Assembly: GCF_003233845.1 (NCBI RefSeq)
Contig: NZ_QKRB01000055.1
Location: 186,001-250,000, forward strand
Length of the DNA: 64,000 nucleotides
DNA from: Paenibacillus sambharensis
GTDB lineage: Bacteria > Bacillota > Bacilli > Paenibacillales > Paenibacillaceae
Direction: 5' to 3'
Both the position numbers and the translations under genes were made by a program. Position 1 is the stretch's first letter. Each line of letters begins with the position of its first letter. Under the pieces are notes generated by a model that worked only from the letters and a program-made list of their open reading frames with translations, made no database searches and had not been told where the DNA came from. Positions 29,024 to 39,063 of the stretch are shown here, one piece after another.

Positions 29024-30043
29024 TCAGGCACCGAGCGACAGCAGAAACAGCTCAAGCCCCAGCTCCTTATCCACTTGCCCCGTCTTCATGCGGTAGTCCA
29101 AATCAGCCAGCGCGGCCAGATGACGGCCCAGCCGTTCCGGCTTCCAGCTGCGCGCCTTCTCTGCCGCAAGCTTCACTGCGTAGGGATGCTGACCAATAAT
29201 GGAAGCCATCTGCTGATGCGAATAGCTTCGGCCTTCAAGCTCCTTGATCTGCAGCATCATACGGAACTGCCGAACGACAAGCGCCGTTATCTTGATCGGC
29301 TCTTCCTTACGGATCAGCAGCTGTCTGTAGAGCTGCAAAGCCCGGTCAACGCGTGACCCGGACATAGCATCGATTAGGGCGAACACATCCTCTTCAAGCG
29401 ACGGAGCCGTGAGCAGTTCAATATCCTCCTCACGGACGGTGCCTCCGGCACCTGCATGCAAGCACAGCTTGTCCGTTTCCTGCGCAAGCGCCTGAAGATT
29501 GGTCCCCACTCTAAGGACTAACCGGTCGGCCGCTGCCTCTGATATGGTCCTCCCCTGACTGGTAGCACGCCGGGTAATCCAGCGGATGAGCTCCGCTCCG
29601 TCCAGCTCCTGGAAAGCAATTACGCTGTCTCGTTCCTTGAGCAGCTTCACGACTTTACGCCGTTCATCAAGCTTGTCGCTATGTACCAGGAAGACGATAA
29701 CCGTCGATTCTGTAGGCTGCTTTATGTATTCCAACAGGCGGTCGATGTCATGCTGGAGCTTCCCTTCCTTGGCACCAGCTGCAAATACCGTCTGGTCTCG
29801 GACCAGCACAAGCTTGCGGGCCACGAAGAAGGGCATCGTCTCCGCCTCAAGCATCATCTCATCCACCAGCGTTTCCGCAGTATCAAACTTCACAATACCG
29901 AGGTCGCGTTCCTCTTTATCCAGCAGCCTGTCCGACAAATAGGCAACGAACTCCTGCATCCGGTATCTGTCCTTGCCATACAGCACGTAAACCGGGCGAA
30001 ACTGTCCGCTATTGATTTCTTTGGCGGCCGTACTGGGGTTCAT
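29024..30043 (-). CDS. holA: DNA polymerase III subunit delta
   Basis: HolA (YqeN) is the clamp-loader wrench that opens the sliding clamp. The 339-aa protein starts MNPSTAAKEINSGQFRPVYVLYGKDRYRM, where VYVLYGKD is the family motif. It contains the AAA+-like fold with VVKLLKERDSVIAFQELDG and the C-terminal collar domain QIKELEGRSYSHQQMASIIGQHPYAVKLAAEKARSW read in three adjoining motifs. The ATG at 30043 sits 8 nt after GAAGGAG; the ATG two codons upstream is too close. Position opposite rpsT matches B. subtilis. Confidence 0.94.
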   Translation of the reverse strand: MNPSTAAKEINSGQFRPVYVLYGKDRYRMQEFVAYLSDRLLDKEERDLGIVKFDTAETLVDEMMLEAETMPFFVARKLVLVRDQTVFAAGAKEGKLQHDIDRLLEYIKQPTESTVIVFLVHSDKLDERRKVVKLLKERDSVIAFQELDGAELIRWITRRATSQGRTISEAAADRLVLRVGTNLQALAQETDKLCLHAGAGGTVREEDIELLTAPSLEEDVFALIDAMSGSRVDRALQLYRQLLIRKEEPIKITALVVRQFRMMLQIKELEGRSYSHQQMASIIGQHPYAVKLAAEKARSWKPERLGRHLAALADLDYRMKTGQVDKELGLELFLLSLGA

Positions 30044-30085
30044 ATGCATTTCTCCTTCCCAACATCCTTACACCATTATGCGCAA

Positions 30086-30121
30086 CAAAGGGATGATGCC
30101 GCAAGCGGCTTCATCCCTTTG
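30086..30121. terminator. Inverted repeat, likely terminator of the ECF operon
   Basis: The arms CAAAGGGATGATGCCGC and GCGGCTTCATCCCTTTG pair over a 2-nt loop with one mismatch, giving a strong hairpin with only a short T-rich flank. It lies in the 225-bp gap between the anti-sigma gene and holA. The rest of this gap holds another short palindrome (CCGGGT...ACCCGG near 30153-30172) and no gene that I can see. Confidence 0.45.
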
Positions 30122-30268
30122 TCCTTGATAATCTATATAAACATCAGCGATCCGGGTCCATGGTACCCGGTTACCGCGGATGGTCATAACGAAGATCAAG
30201 GCCCTTTCGGCTAATCTCTATACCGTATCATACGTCGAAATCAGAGAAAGTGTGCGGCTGCTGCCAGA

Positions 30269-31606
30269 TCAAATTTTGGTTTCGGTACCAAGGTTGATGT
30301 CAACCCGGTAACGCTCCACCGTTCCGTCCTTAGTCAGCACCTCGTATTCAACCGAAGCGCTGTCCGCTGTCCAGCCGGTAATCGAGATGTCACCATTCTT
30401 CGTCCGGCTCTCAAACACGGTGCCTCCGGCCGTTTCTTCTACAACCATCAGCTTGCGGTCTGTTACAACCGCCCGGTAGACGCCATTAGGCGAAACCAGC
30501 TCATGCTTCAGTTTTGCATCAGAAGAGGGCTCAGAAGTGATTCCCATGTTGCTGTAGCTGCCTGTATTATCAGTATCTTCTGGCTCTGCAGTAGAATAGA
30601 TCCCTTCTTCTTCCGCTGTGCCGCCCTCTGCCGTAATCCCCTTATTAGCCGGTGGGCTGCTTCCGTTTGCTTCTGTGCTGTTGCCGTTGTTAAGCGCCCC
30701 GGCGTCCTCTCGTTCGCTGCTATCAGCCACCGGCTGGTTGCTGCTGCCGGGAGGCGCAACCGCTGCGGGTTGATTGGTCCCGCCGGACGAGTCAGCACCA
30801 GCGGCATTCCCGGCTGAGGTGTTCGATTCTGCAGCAGAAGGCCTCTTCGCTGCGGAGCCGCTGCTCTCTGTTCTATCCTGCCGGGCTGCAGGACGCGGGT
30901 CTTCGCCGGGTGCGTCGCTCCCAGGGGAGGCCGGCGAGCTGCTGTTCTTGTCAGCGCCGCTTCGCAAGGCTGAACGTTCTTCAGCATCGCTTGAAGGCTC
31001 GTTATCCGAACCTGCCATACTGTCTGAAGTGTTCCCTGCGCCTGCATCGGCAGCACCCATTTGATTTTGCACCGAGTATGTCTCTGAAGAATTCGCAGCT
31101 TCATCACCCGCTCCACCGTCTGAGCTGCCGGACCGTGACTCAAGCATGAAGCTTTGTGTACCCTGGCCGAACGGCTGCGGTTCATAGGTGAACAGGAATA
31201 GCCCAATGACCAAGCCCGCTGCTGCCACACCGCTTAACCAGCGGACCGAGCGGCGTTCGAACCAGCTCGCTGACCGGCGTTCGACACGTGAGCGTCCGGA
31301 AGAGGATGAAGCCAAGGCTGCCGCCTGCTCAATCTCCAGATCGTCAGACGTTTGGGTGAGAAGCAGGTTCTCCTCACGCATTTGGTCAATCTGTTCGAGC
31401 TGAGGCAGAATCGCATCGACCAAGCTGTATCTGGGCTGCACTTTCGGCAGATTTTCTAATTCATCGGATAATCGGTTCAAGCGCTCCATCATGGCTTCGC
31501 ATTCGGGGCAATGCCTGATATGCTCCGTCAAGTCGGCTGTTTCGCGCTCATCCAGATCGCCATCGAGCTGTCGCTGCATCAATTCCATCACCTCTTGACA
31601 AGTCAT
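30269..31606 (-). CDS. Zinc-finger (zf-HC2) transmembrane anti-sigma factor
   Basis: This is a ZAS-type anti-sigma factor, 445 aa. Residues 1-40 hold the cytoplasmic zinc domain: Cys3, then His29-xxx-Cys33-xx-Cys36 (HIRHCPEC). A membrane segment WLSGVAAAGLVIGLFLFTY lies at 123-141. From about 150 to 360 the extracytoplasmic part is low-complexity, rich in Ser, Gly, Ala, Asn and Asp. A folded-looking C-terminal domain follows (HELVSPNGVYRAVVTDRKL, then DGTVERYRVDINLG). The ATG overlaps the sigma gene stop by 4 bp, so the two are coupled. The signal sensed is unknown. Confidence 0.88.
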   Translation of the reverse strand: MTCQEVMELMQRQLDGDLDERETADLTEHIRHCPECEAMMERLNRLSDELENLPKVQPRYSLVDAILPQLEQIDQMREENLLLTQTSDDLEIEQAAALASSSSGRSRVERRSASWFERRSVRWLSGVAAAGLVIGLFLFTYEPQPFGQGTQSFMLESRSGSSDGGAGDEAANSSETYSVQNQMGAADAGAGNTSDSMAGSDNEPSSDAEERSALRSGADKNSSSPASPGSDAPGEDPRPAARQDRTESSGSAAKRPSAAESNTSAGNAAGADSSGGTNQPAAVAPPGSSNQPVADSSEREDAGALNNGNSTEANGSSPPANKGITAEGGTAEEEGIYSTAEPEDTDNTGSYSNMGITSEPSSDAKLKHELVSPNGVYRAVVTDRKLMVVEETAGGTVFESRTKNGDISITGWTADSASVEYEVLTKDGTVERYRVDINLGTETKI

Positions 31607-32151
31607 CCTCGGACACCACCTTTCTGATAATCTTGCAGTAAGCCCTGCAGCTGCTGCCTTGCCCGGAATAAATACGACTTGACGGTATTAAGCGGCAGAT
31701 CAAGCGAGTCTGCTATCTCATTGTAAGAAAAATCCTGCAAGTACCGGAGAACAACGACAGCCCGGTGATGCTCAGGCAGCTTGTCAATTGCCTCACGTAC
31801 ATCTTTGGCCGCATATGCCGAGAGAACCTCCTCTTCGACATCCTGCTTTTCCCGGAAGACCAGCTCATGCTCCTCAATAGAAACCGTCGGTTTGCTTCTA
31901 CGGAATTTATCGATGCAGATATTGGTCACGATGCGCTGAACCCATGTTTTGAACAGCGCCTTTTCCTCGTAGGAGTTGATCTTCGTATAAATGCGGATGA
32001 GCGCTTCTTGCGCAGCGTCCATCGCATCCTGCTCATTCCCTACAATGTAATAGGCCGTCCGGTAGACATGCGTTTCAATCTCGCGCAGCAGGGTAATTAA
32101 GGCGTCGCGATCGCCTAATTGAGCGGCTCTGATGAGACCAGGCTCCACCAC
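31603..32151 (-). CDS. ECF-type RNA polymerase sigma factor (sigma-70 family)
   Basis: A 182-aa group IV sigma factor. Region 2 is YRTAYYIVGNEQDAMDAAQE followed by FKTWVQRIVTNICIDKFRR, which binds core and the -10. Region 4 is IDKLPEHHRAVVVLRYLQD then FSYNEIADSLDLPLNTVKS, which binds the -35. The start is GTG at 32151 behind GGGGG; the next GTG codon is an alternative. It overlaps its anti-sigma gene. A promoter-like AAC/CGTC site just upstream suggests autoregulation. It is inserted between comEC and holA and is absent there in B. subtilis. Confidence 0.92.
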   Translation of the reverse strand: MVEPGLIRAAQLGDRDALITLLREIETHVYRTAYYIVGNEQDAMDAAQEALIRIYTKINSYEEKALFKTWVQRIVTNICIDKFRRSKPTVSIEEHELVFREKQDVEEEVLSAYAAKDVREAIDKLPEHHRAVVVLRYLQDFSYNEIADSLDLPLNTVKSYLFRARQQLQGLLQDYQKGGVRG

Positions 32152-32180
32152 GAAGGATCCCCCTCTCTTGCAACCTCTCA

Positions 32181-32206
32181 GACGGAAGTACCGGGTAAAA
32201 GGTTGC
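32181..32206 (-). promoter_or_regulatory. Putative ECF-dependent autoregulatory promoter
   Basis: Minus strand GCAACC (-35, with the AAC core typical of ECF promoters) and CGTC (-10 core) are separated by 17 nt after AAC. It lies about 30 nt upstream of the sigma-factor start. No good sigma-A promoter is seen in the same place. Confidence 0.55.
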
Positions 32207-32357
32207 GGTAAACATTCTATGATTTTATAAAAATTTTAAGTATAAATGGCTGGCTCCCCAAGGCACGGATTCAAGACACCGTTTCAGCCTTCCTGCCTTC
32301 TGGAAACCAAATAAAACGGACAGCTGCCAGGCGGCCGTCCACCTCTCAGCATAACAG

Positions 32358-32389
32358 AAAAAAAGCCCAGCGTATATGGACACTGGACT
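32358..32389 (-). terminator. Rho-independent terminator after comEC
   Basis: On the minus strand AGTCCAG pairs with CTGGGCT and is followed by seven Ts. It sits just after the comEC stop. Confidence 0.75.
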
Positions 32390-32402
32390 AGCGGCAACAA
32401 GA

Positions 32403-35024
32403 TTATTTTGTCATTTCGGGCGTTTCTAAAGCTGTCAGAGCCGCCGCTTCCAGGGCATTCCTGACTTCCATACTGTCTCTTGTAATCTTGTATTGAATTT
32501 CTCCCTGTTTATCCGTCCTGCGAAGCGCAGCACCGGCATTCCTCACACGCTGCAGCACATCCGGGTGAGGATGACCGTACAGGTTCTTCCGGCCAGCAGA
32601 CACAACCGTCTCAACCGGCTGCCAGTAAGCCAGCCAGGAAGCGGAGCTCGAATGCCTGCTGCCATGATGGGACAGCTTCATAACATCGACTGATGTCCCC
32701 TTGGCCCCATACTCGTCCTTGGCTGACAGGGCTGGTCCTGCCGGGTGGCCCTGCTCGGCCGCAAGCATGGCTTCCTCGCTCACGCTTCCCGAATCGCCTG
32801 CAAACAGGAACGTCCGGTCATACAGCGTCCACAGGAGACTTACACTGAGCTCATTCTGATCCGGCGCCTCAGGCAGCGCTGCAGACATCCCGCTGCCGCT
32901 TGAAGGCGCTTCTGCCGATTCTTCCTGTACTTGCGGATAAGGCCAGAGAAAATGAAAGCTGCTGTATTGATCAGTACGGTACTCCGGCAGATCCCGGTGG
33001 GCAGCAATCACGGTAATATTCCTGCGGACGGCCGTCGCAAGCAGCTGGCTTGCATCTGGGGAGGACTTGACCGTACCGTTCCAGATGAGCATTCGTACCG
33101 GTATCGTGTCCAGCACCGCCTGAAGGCCGCCGATATGGTCGGTGTCCAAGTGAGATACAATGACGGCATCAAGTGTATGGACGCCCCGTTTCATCAATAA
33201 CGGAACTACTGTGTCTTTCCCCACCTCATAAGGATCATGGCGCTCACGCCATTCCTCGCCCGGTTTCCGGAAGCTGACCGTACCGCCGCCGTCGATTAGA
33301 TAGTGCTTGCCAGCAGGTGTGCGGATCAGCACGGCATCTCCCTGGCCCACGTCAAGGAAGGAAACAACGGCCGTCTGCTGGAAGCGGTCCGGCGTGTAAG
33401 CGTAGAGAGCCATACAGACAAGCAGCAGAACCGGCACCCAGGATGTCCCAAGACGGAAAGAAGAACGGTCCGCCTGATAGCTGATGCTCCGCCTTGCAAG
33501 CAGATTGAACAGCAGAAGAAGGACGGCATACCACAAGACAATCCACCAGGCCGGCGGCGATGGCCATATTAACCGGAACATCCTGCCCTTCTCCAGCAGG
33601 CTGCTAAGCGCATAAGTAGTATCGTTCGCCCACTCCGCAAGCCATGCTGCTGCTCTGCCTGCCGGAAACCAGGCAAACGACAGCAGCAGAGCTGCAGAGC
33701 CCAGCGGAAGCACCAGCATACTGATGAAGGGCACAAGCAGCATATTAGCCGGAAGGGAAAGCAAGTGAAACTGGTTGAAATAGTATATCGACAGCGGAAA
33801 GCTTACCGCCTGCGCAACCATGGACACGGCGGCCAGGTCCAACAAGGCTTTCCATTTGCCCCCTTTCGGCAGCAGGGCGCGAACCCGCGGCACGCCAAGT
33901 ATAAGTCCGGCGGTGACCGTAAAGGACAGCTGGAAGCTGACCTCTGTCAAATAATAAGGATCCCAGACCAGCATAAGCAGAGCGGCGGCTGACAGCACAT
34001 GCAGGCCATCCTTCAGCAGATGGTACTTGGCTGCCGCAAGCCCGATGACAGCCATAATGCCCGCTCTCATAACAGAGGGCGCCGCACCGGCCATAACGAC
34101 ATAGAGGGGAACAGCAGCTATGAGAAGCGTGTACATCGATTCCCTAGTTATTCTCAGCCGGCGCAGCACCCAGCCAAGACCCCCAATGAAGACGGCCACA
34201 TGAAGACCTGATATCGCCAGAATATGCGTGAGCCCCAGCTCGGCGAATTGGCGGTAGCGATCCGGGTCAAGATCCTCCCTGATTCCGAGGACAAGCCCCT
34301 TCATATAACCCGACTGTTCCCCAGGAAACAGCCGTTCCATCCGGCTGCCGAGCCACTCCCTTGCCGCATCGGCGTGAGCCATAAGCGCTGCCGCGGAAAG
34401 CCGTTCACGGCCGGTAACGGTCACACCGGCCGCACCCTTCACCTGTACCAGCCAGTGAATCCGCTGGCTGTACAGATATCGGCGGTAATCGAATCCGCCG
34501 ATATTGCTGGCCTGCGCCGGCCGCTCCAGCCGGCCGGCCAGGCTGACGCGGTCGCCGCGCTTCCAGCGGGCGGCGACCGCCAGGTCCGGCTCCTCGCTCA
34601 GCCGGACCGTCACCTGCATCCGCTCGCGGAGCCCGAGCGGAGCCTCACCCCCTACGCGGGCGGAGCGGACCGCCGCGCGAAAGGAAACGCGGTCGCCGTC
34701 GACCTTGACCGCGGAAACAATCGTTGCCTCCACCGCTGCTTCCGGTGGAGCTCCGGCCTCGGCCGCCTCTGTCCAGAGGCCGAGGCCGGTTGTGTTGCGG
34801 GCGTCGGCCCACAGACGCCCGCCCACAGCCAGCGCGAAGGCGGCGAAACACGCCGCCGCCAGCGCGCGCGGCAGCCTGCCGGCGGCCAGCAGCGCCAGCA
34901 GCCACAGCAGCAGCGCCGCACCGGCAAGCAGCATGCCGCGCATATCAAGGGCAGCGGCTGCCGAGCTGCCGCCGACATAACAGACCGTAAACCAGACAAT
35001 CGGCCTTCGGTTAAACTCTGGCAC
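32403..35024 (-). CDS. comEC: DNA internalization competence protein ComEC/Rec2
   Basis: ComEC forms the channel through which single-stranded transforming DNA enters the cell. In order: two N-terminal membrane segments, an OB-like DUF4131 region (residues 90-200), the multi-helix Competence domain (FAELGLTHILAISGLHVAVF near 260, then about eight hydrophobic helices), and a C-terminal metallo-beta-lactamase-like domain (VSFLDVGQGDAVLIRTPAGK, IVSHLDTDHIGGL, KLSHHGSRHSS). It is about 873 aa. The GTG at 35024 has GGGGG 6-7 nt upstream; the ATG two codons earlier directly abuts it. The DUF4131 part is very GC- and Ala-rich. It follows comEB. Confidence 0.95.
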   Translation of the reverse strand: MPEFNRRPIVWFTVCYVGGSSAAAALDMRGMLLAGAALLLWLLALLAAGRLPRALAAACFAAFALAVGGRLWADARNTTGLGLWTEAAEAGAPPEAAVEATIVSAVKVDGDRVSFRAAVRSARVGGEAPLGLRERMQVTVRLSEEPDLAVAARWKRGDRVSLAGRLERPAQASNIGGFDYRRYLYSQRIHWLVQVKGAAGVTVTGRERLSAAALMAHADAAREWLGSRMERLFPGEQSGYMKGLVLGIREDLDPDRYRQFAELGLTHILAISGLHVAVFIGGLGWVLRRLRITRESMYTLLIAAVPLYVVMAGAAPSVMRAGIMAVIGLAAAKYHLLKDGLHVLSAAALLMLVWDPYYLTEVSFQLSFTVTAGLILGVPRVRALLPKGGKWKALLDLAAVSMVAQAVSFPLSIYYFNQFHLLSLPANMLLVPFISMLVLPLGSAALLLSFAWFPAGRAAAWLAEWANDTTYALSSLLEKGRMFRLIWPSPPAWWIVLWYAVLLLLFNLLARRSISYQADRSSFRLGTSWVPVLLLVCMALYAYTPDRFQQTAVVSFLDVGQGDAVLIRTPAGKHYLIDGGGTVSFRKPGEEWRERHDPYEVGKDTVVPLLMKRGVHTLDAVIVSHLDTDHIGGLQAVLDTIPVRMLIWNGTVKSSPDASQLLATAVRRNITVIAAHRDLPEYRTDQYSSFHFLWPYPQVQEESAEAPSSGSGMSAALPEAPDQNELSVSLLWTLYDRTFLFAGDSGSVSEEAMLAAEQGHPAGPALSAKDEYGAKGTSVDVMKLSHHGSRHSSSASWLAYWQPVETVVSAGRKNLYGHPHPDVLQRVRNAGAALRRTDKQGEIQYKITRDSMEVRNALEAAALTALETPEMTK

Positions 35025-35071
35025 AATCATCCCCCTCTCTTATTCACATGAATATCAGCCTGTAAAAAAAC

Positions 35072-35108
35072 GCAAAAGAACCCCCTCGTAAACTACAAGG
35101 AGGTTCTT
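35072..35108 (-). terminator. Hairpin terminator between comEB and comEC
   Basis: Minus strand arms AAGAACCTCCTTGTA and TACGAGGGGGTTCTT pair with two G-U pairs and are followed by TTTGCG. The T tract is short, so some read-through into comEC is likely. Confidence 0.6.
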
Positions 35109-35168
35109 CCTCAACTTCTTATCCCGCTCTGTCTGATTCGCAGCAGCTTATCCTGCGGGGAGGCTGCG

Positions 35169-35693
35169 TTAAGGTGCAGTGATCCCCGCGGTCTGCTCCG
35201 GCGGCACATAGCCGGTCATATGACGGAAGGCGATGCCCTTCTGTTCCATCAGCCAGTTTACCTTATCGCTGTCCTTCGGATAAGCACGGTGGTATATAAT
35301 TTCCTGAACGCCGCTGTTCGCCAGCATGTTGGCACAGGTCCAGCAGGGCTGGTCCGTTACATACACCGTAGAGCCTTCACGGTCAATCCGGTCCGTGAAC
35401 AGAAGCAGGTTCTGTTCGGCATGGATCGTCCGGATGCACCGTTCCTTCTTGACCATCTGCTCAACACCATCGACAACGGCAAGCTCATACTGCTCGGCAA
35501 TCATGCAGCCTGCCTCTGAGCAATCCGGCACACCCGACGGCGCCCCATTGTAGGCTGTTCCAAGCAGCTTCTTGCCCTGTACCAGAACAGCGCCGACATG
35601 GCGTCTCGGACATCTCGACCGGGTTGAAACCATATAGGCAATATCCATAAAATACGTGTCCCAATCCTTGCGGACATTGATTGTGCTTGACAT
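35169..35693 (-). CDS. comEB: dCMP deaminase family protein ComEB
   Basis: ComEB is a zinc-dependent deoxycytidylate deaminase encoded in the late competence operon; it is not essential for transformation in B. subtilis. The active-site motif is TIHAEQNLLLF (His and Glu) with the zinc cysteines in DQPCWTCANML. The N-terminal RSRCPRRHVGAVLV and AYNGAPSG are typical of dCMP deaminases. It is 174 aa. The ATG has GGAAGAAG upstream. metY separates it from comEA here. Confidence 0.94.
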   Translation of the reverse strand: MSSTINVRKDWDTYFMDIAYMVSTRSRCPRRHVGAVLVQGKKLLGTAYNGAPSGVPDCSEAGCMIAEQYELAVVDGVEQMVKKERCIRTIHAEQNLLLFTDRIDREGSTVYVTDQPCWTCANMLANSGVQEIIYHRAYPKDSDKVNWLMEQKGIAFRHMTGYVPPEQTAGITAP

Positions 35694-35896
35694 CCCGCTT
35701 CTTCCTTTCCATTAAAGCCGGCCCGCTTCTGCTCCACGGCCAGATTTCAGACGGTTTATCGGGGACATACTCCGCTCCGCCTGTTGCGTTATGCAGCCAT
35801 TATACCCGAACCGCTAACGGAATGCACAAGGCCTCCTGTGCCTTGACGGAGCAGCTGCACCTTGGAGCAGAAAGCGTTCCGCTTGTCCCGGCAGCC

Positions 35897-37216
<1,320 letters not shown>

Positions 37217-37310
37217 TTAACGCTATCTCTATCATTCTCGCACAAGAAAAGCATGTCTACAACAATTATGTCATCTGTTGTCAGGTTTGGTCCTGTTTCA
37301 GCGGCAGCCG

Positions 37311-37940
37311 TCAGGGGACAGCAGTGACCAGCGGCCTCATCTTGGCCAGCATCTTGGGGCCGATTCCCTTCACCCGGGTGATTTCATCCACCGAACGATA
37401 AAAGCCGTTCTGCTGCCTGTCCTCCACGATAGCCTTCGCTTTGGCGGGGCCAATTCCGGGCAGCTCCTGCAATTGTTCGGCAGAGGCCCGGTTCAGGTCC
37501 AGCCTGTTATCCGCTGCCGCGGCTGCCGGGGGGCCGGTCGTTTGCGCCGGGCTAACGCCTGCTGCCCCCGCATCCTCAGCAATACCCCTATCGCCGCTGT
37601 TCGCCCCGTCCGCTCCACCGTTTGCTCCACTGCCTGCGTCACTGTCCGCTCCGCTGCTTGCACTACTGTTCGTTCCGTTCTTCGTTCCACGATTTGCTTC
37701 GCTGTTTGTCCCGCTGTCTTTGGCCCCGTCCGCTCCGCTGCTTGACCCGCTGCCGCTTCCGGGAGCTTCTCCACCGCTCCCATTGACAGCCTGCAGCGAG
37801 GCCTCTAACCGTTCGTTTACCGGCTCCCAAGGCGGAAGGTTGCGGGCGCTCTCCACAAGCAGCGCATTCCACAGCAGCACGCCCCCTATCAGGGCCAACC
37901 CGGCCGCAAGCAGCAGCCCGCCGCTCGATATCCGTCTCAT
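37311..37940 (-). CDS. comEA: Competence protein ComEA (DNA receptor)
   Basis: ComEA binds double-stranded DNA at the membrane for uptake. Residues 7-27 are the membrane anchor (GGLLLAAGLALIGGVLLW). Residues 50-145 are a low-complexity stretch of Ser, Gly, Ala, Asn and Asp. The C-terminal 60 residues are the helix-hairpin-helix DNA-binding domain: LDLNRASAEQLQELPGIGP and VDEITRVKGIGPKMLAKM. The SLBB domain found between anchor and HhH in B. subtilis ComEA appears to be missing. It is 209 aa. The ATG follows GGAGGTGG. It is divergent from comER. Confidence 0.9.
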   Translation of the reverse strand: MRRISSGGLLLAAGLALIGGVLLWNALLVESARNLPPWEPVNERLEASLQAVNGSGGEAPGSGSGSSSGADGAKDSGTNSEANRGTKNGTNSSASSGADSDAGSGANGGADGANSGDRGIAEDAGAAGVSPAQTTGPPAAAAADNRLDLNRASAEQLQELPGIGPAKAKAIVEDRQQNGFYRSVDEITRVKGIGPKMLAKMRPLVTAVP

Positions 37941-38102
37941 CCTGCAGCCACCTCCTATCCAAATGAATCCCTAATTCTCATCAAGTCGACTTATAACGTT
38001 ATCTAGTGCTTCCTATGTCAAAAAAGCAGGAATGCTGGACGAACAGCCGTTCATAGTGTAGTTAGAGCACCATACTACCCTTTATGAAAGGGAGAGATCC
38101 TG

Positions 38103-38930
38103 ATGAAAGTGAGCTTTATCGGAACGGGCAGCATGGGCAGCATCCTGATTGACTCTTTCGTCCGCTCAGGCGCACTCGAGCCCTCGCAGATTGCCATCAG
38201 CAACAGAACCTTCGCCAAGGCCGAACAAATTGCGGTCCGGCATCCTGGCATGCGGGCCTATCCCGACAATGTCGACGCCATCTCGGGAAGCAATCTCATC
38301 TTCCTCTGCATCAAGCCGCTGGAATTCAAGAACGTCATAGACGAAATAAGGGCCAGCGTGCAGCCGGAACAGATGATCATTTCGATCACGAGTCCAGTGC
38401 TTCTGGCCCATCTGGAGGAATGGCTCCCCTGCAAGGTGGCAAAGGTCATTCCAAGTATTACGAATTTGTCGCTTAGCGGCGCTTCCCTATGCATGTACAG
38501 CGCACGCGTGCTGATGGAGGAACGGCAGATGCTTGAAGGCCTTCTCTCCCATATCAGTGAACCGATCCGGATTGATGAGAAATACACACGTATCGTCTCG
38601 GATCTCTCCAGCTGCGGCCCGGCATTTATGGCATTTCTGCTGCAGCAGTTCGTCGATGCCGCTGTGGAGGAAACCGGAATCGACCGCGATGAAGCGGTTC
38701 GACTGGCCAGCAACATGCTGCTCGGGACCGGTCAGCTCCTGACCGAAGGCGGAATGACGCCTGAAATGCTGCAGGAACGCGTCTCTGTTCCGGGCGGGAT
38801 TACCGCCAAGGCGCTTACGATGCTGGGCAACGAGCTGGATGGCGTCTTTCAGCGGCTTATCAAGACCACTCATGCAAAATTCAGAGAAGATCTTGAGAAG
38901 GTTGACCAATCCTTTACCGTTATCAGGTAA
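38103..38930 (+). CDS. comER: Late competence protein ComER (pyrroline-5-carboxylate reductase-like)
   Basis: ComER is a member of the ProC/P5C-reductase fold. It has the N-terminal NAD(P) motif VSFIGTGSMGSIL, SNRTFAKAE, IFLCIKPLEF and the C-terminal dimer domain LSSCGPAFMAFLLQQFVDAA and RVSVPGGITAKAL. It is 275 aa. Proline synthesis is not established for ComER; a link to sporulation/competence is known from genetics. The ATG has GAAAGGGAG upstream. It is divergently transcribed from comEA, as in B. subtilis. Confidence 0.92.
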   Translation: MKVSFIGTGSMGSILIDSFVRSGALEPSQIAISNRTFAKAEQIAVRHPGMRAYPDNVDAISGSNLIFLCIKPLEFKNVIDEIRASVQPEQMIISITSPVLLAHLEEWLPCKVAKVIPSITNLSLSGASLCMYSARVLMEERQMLEGLLSHISEPIRIDEKYTRIVSDLSSCGPAFMAFLLQQFVDAAVEETGIDRDEAVRLASNMLLGTGQLLTEGGMTPEMLQERVSVPGGITAKALTMLGNELDGVFQRLIKTTHAKFREDLEKVDQSFTVIR

Positions 38931-39063
38931 CTGTGCCTTGGCTCCGGCCCGGGCAGCCGTGCTGGATGCGGCAGCATTGCCATCCCGTTGCGATGCCCTG
39001 CCGCCGCCCCCAGCCCGCTTCATGCCGGAGCCTTAAGCGCACTTAACGTGCAGCTGCCGTATA

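Noticed and set aside
30050-30268. Searched for a yqzM homologue as in B. subtilis between comEC and holA
   Set aside because: No ORF with SD and matching membrane-peptide pattern found.
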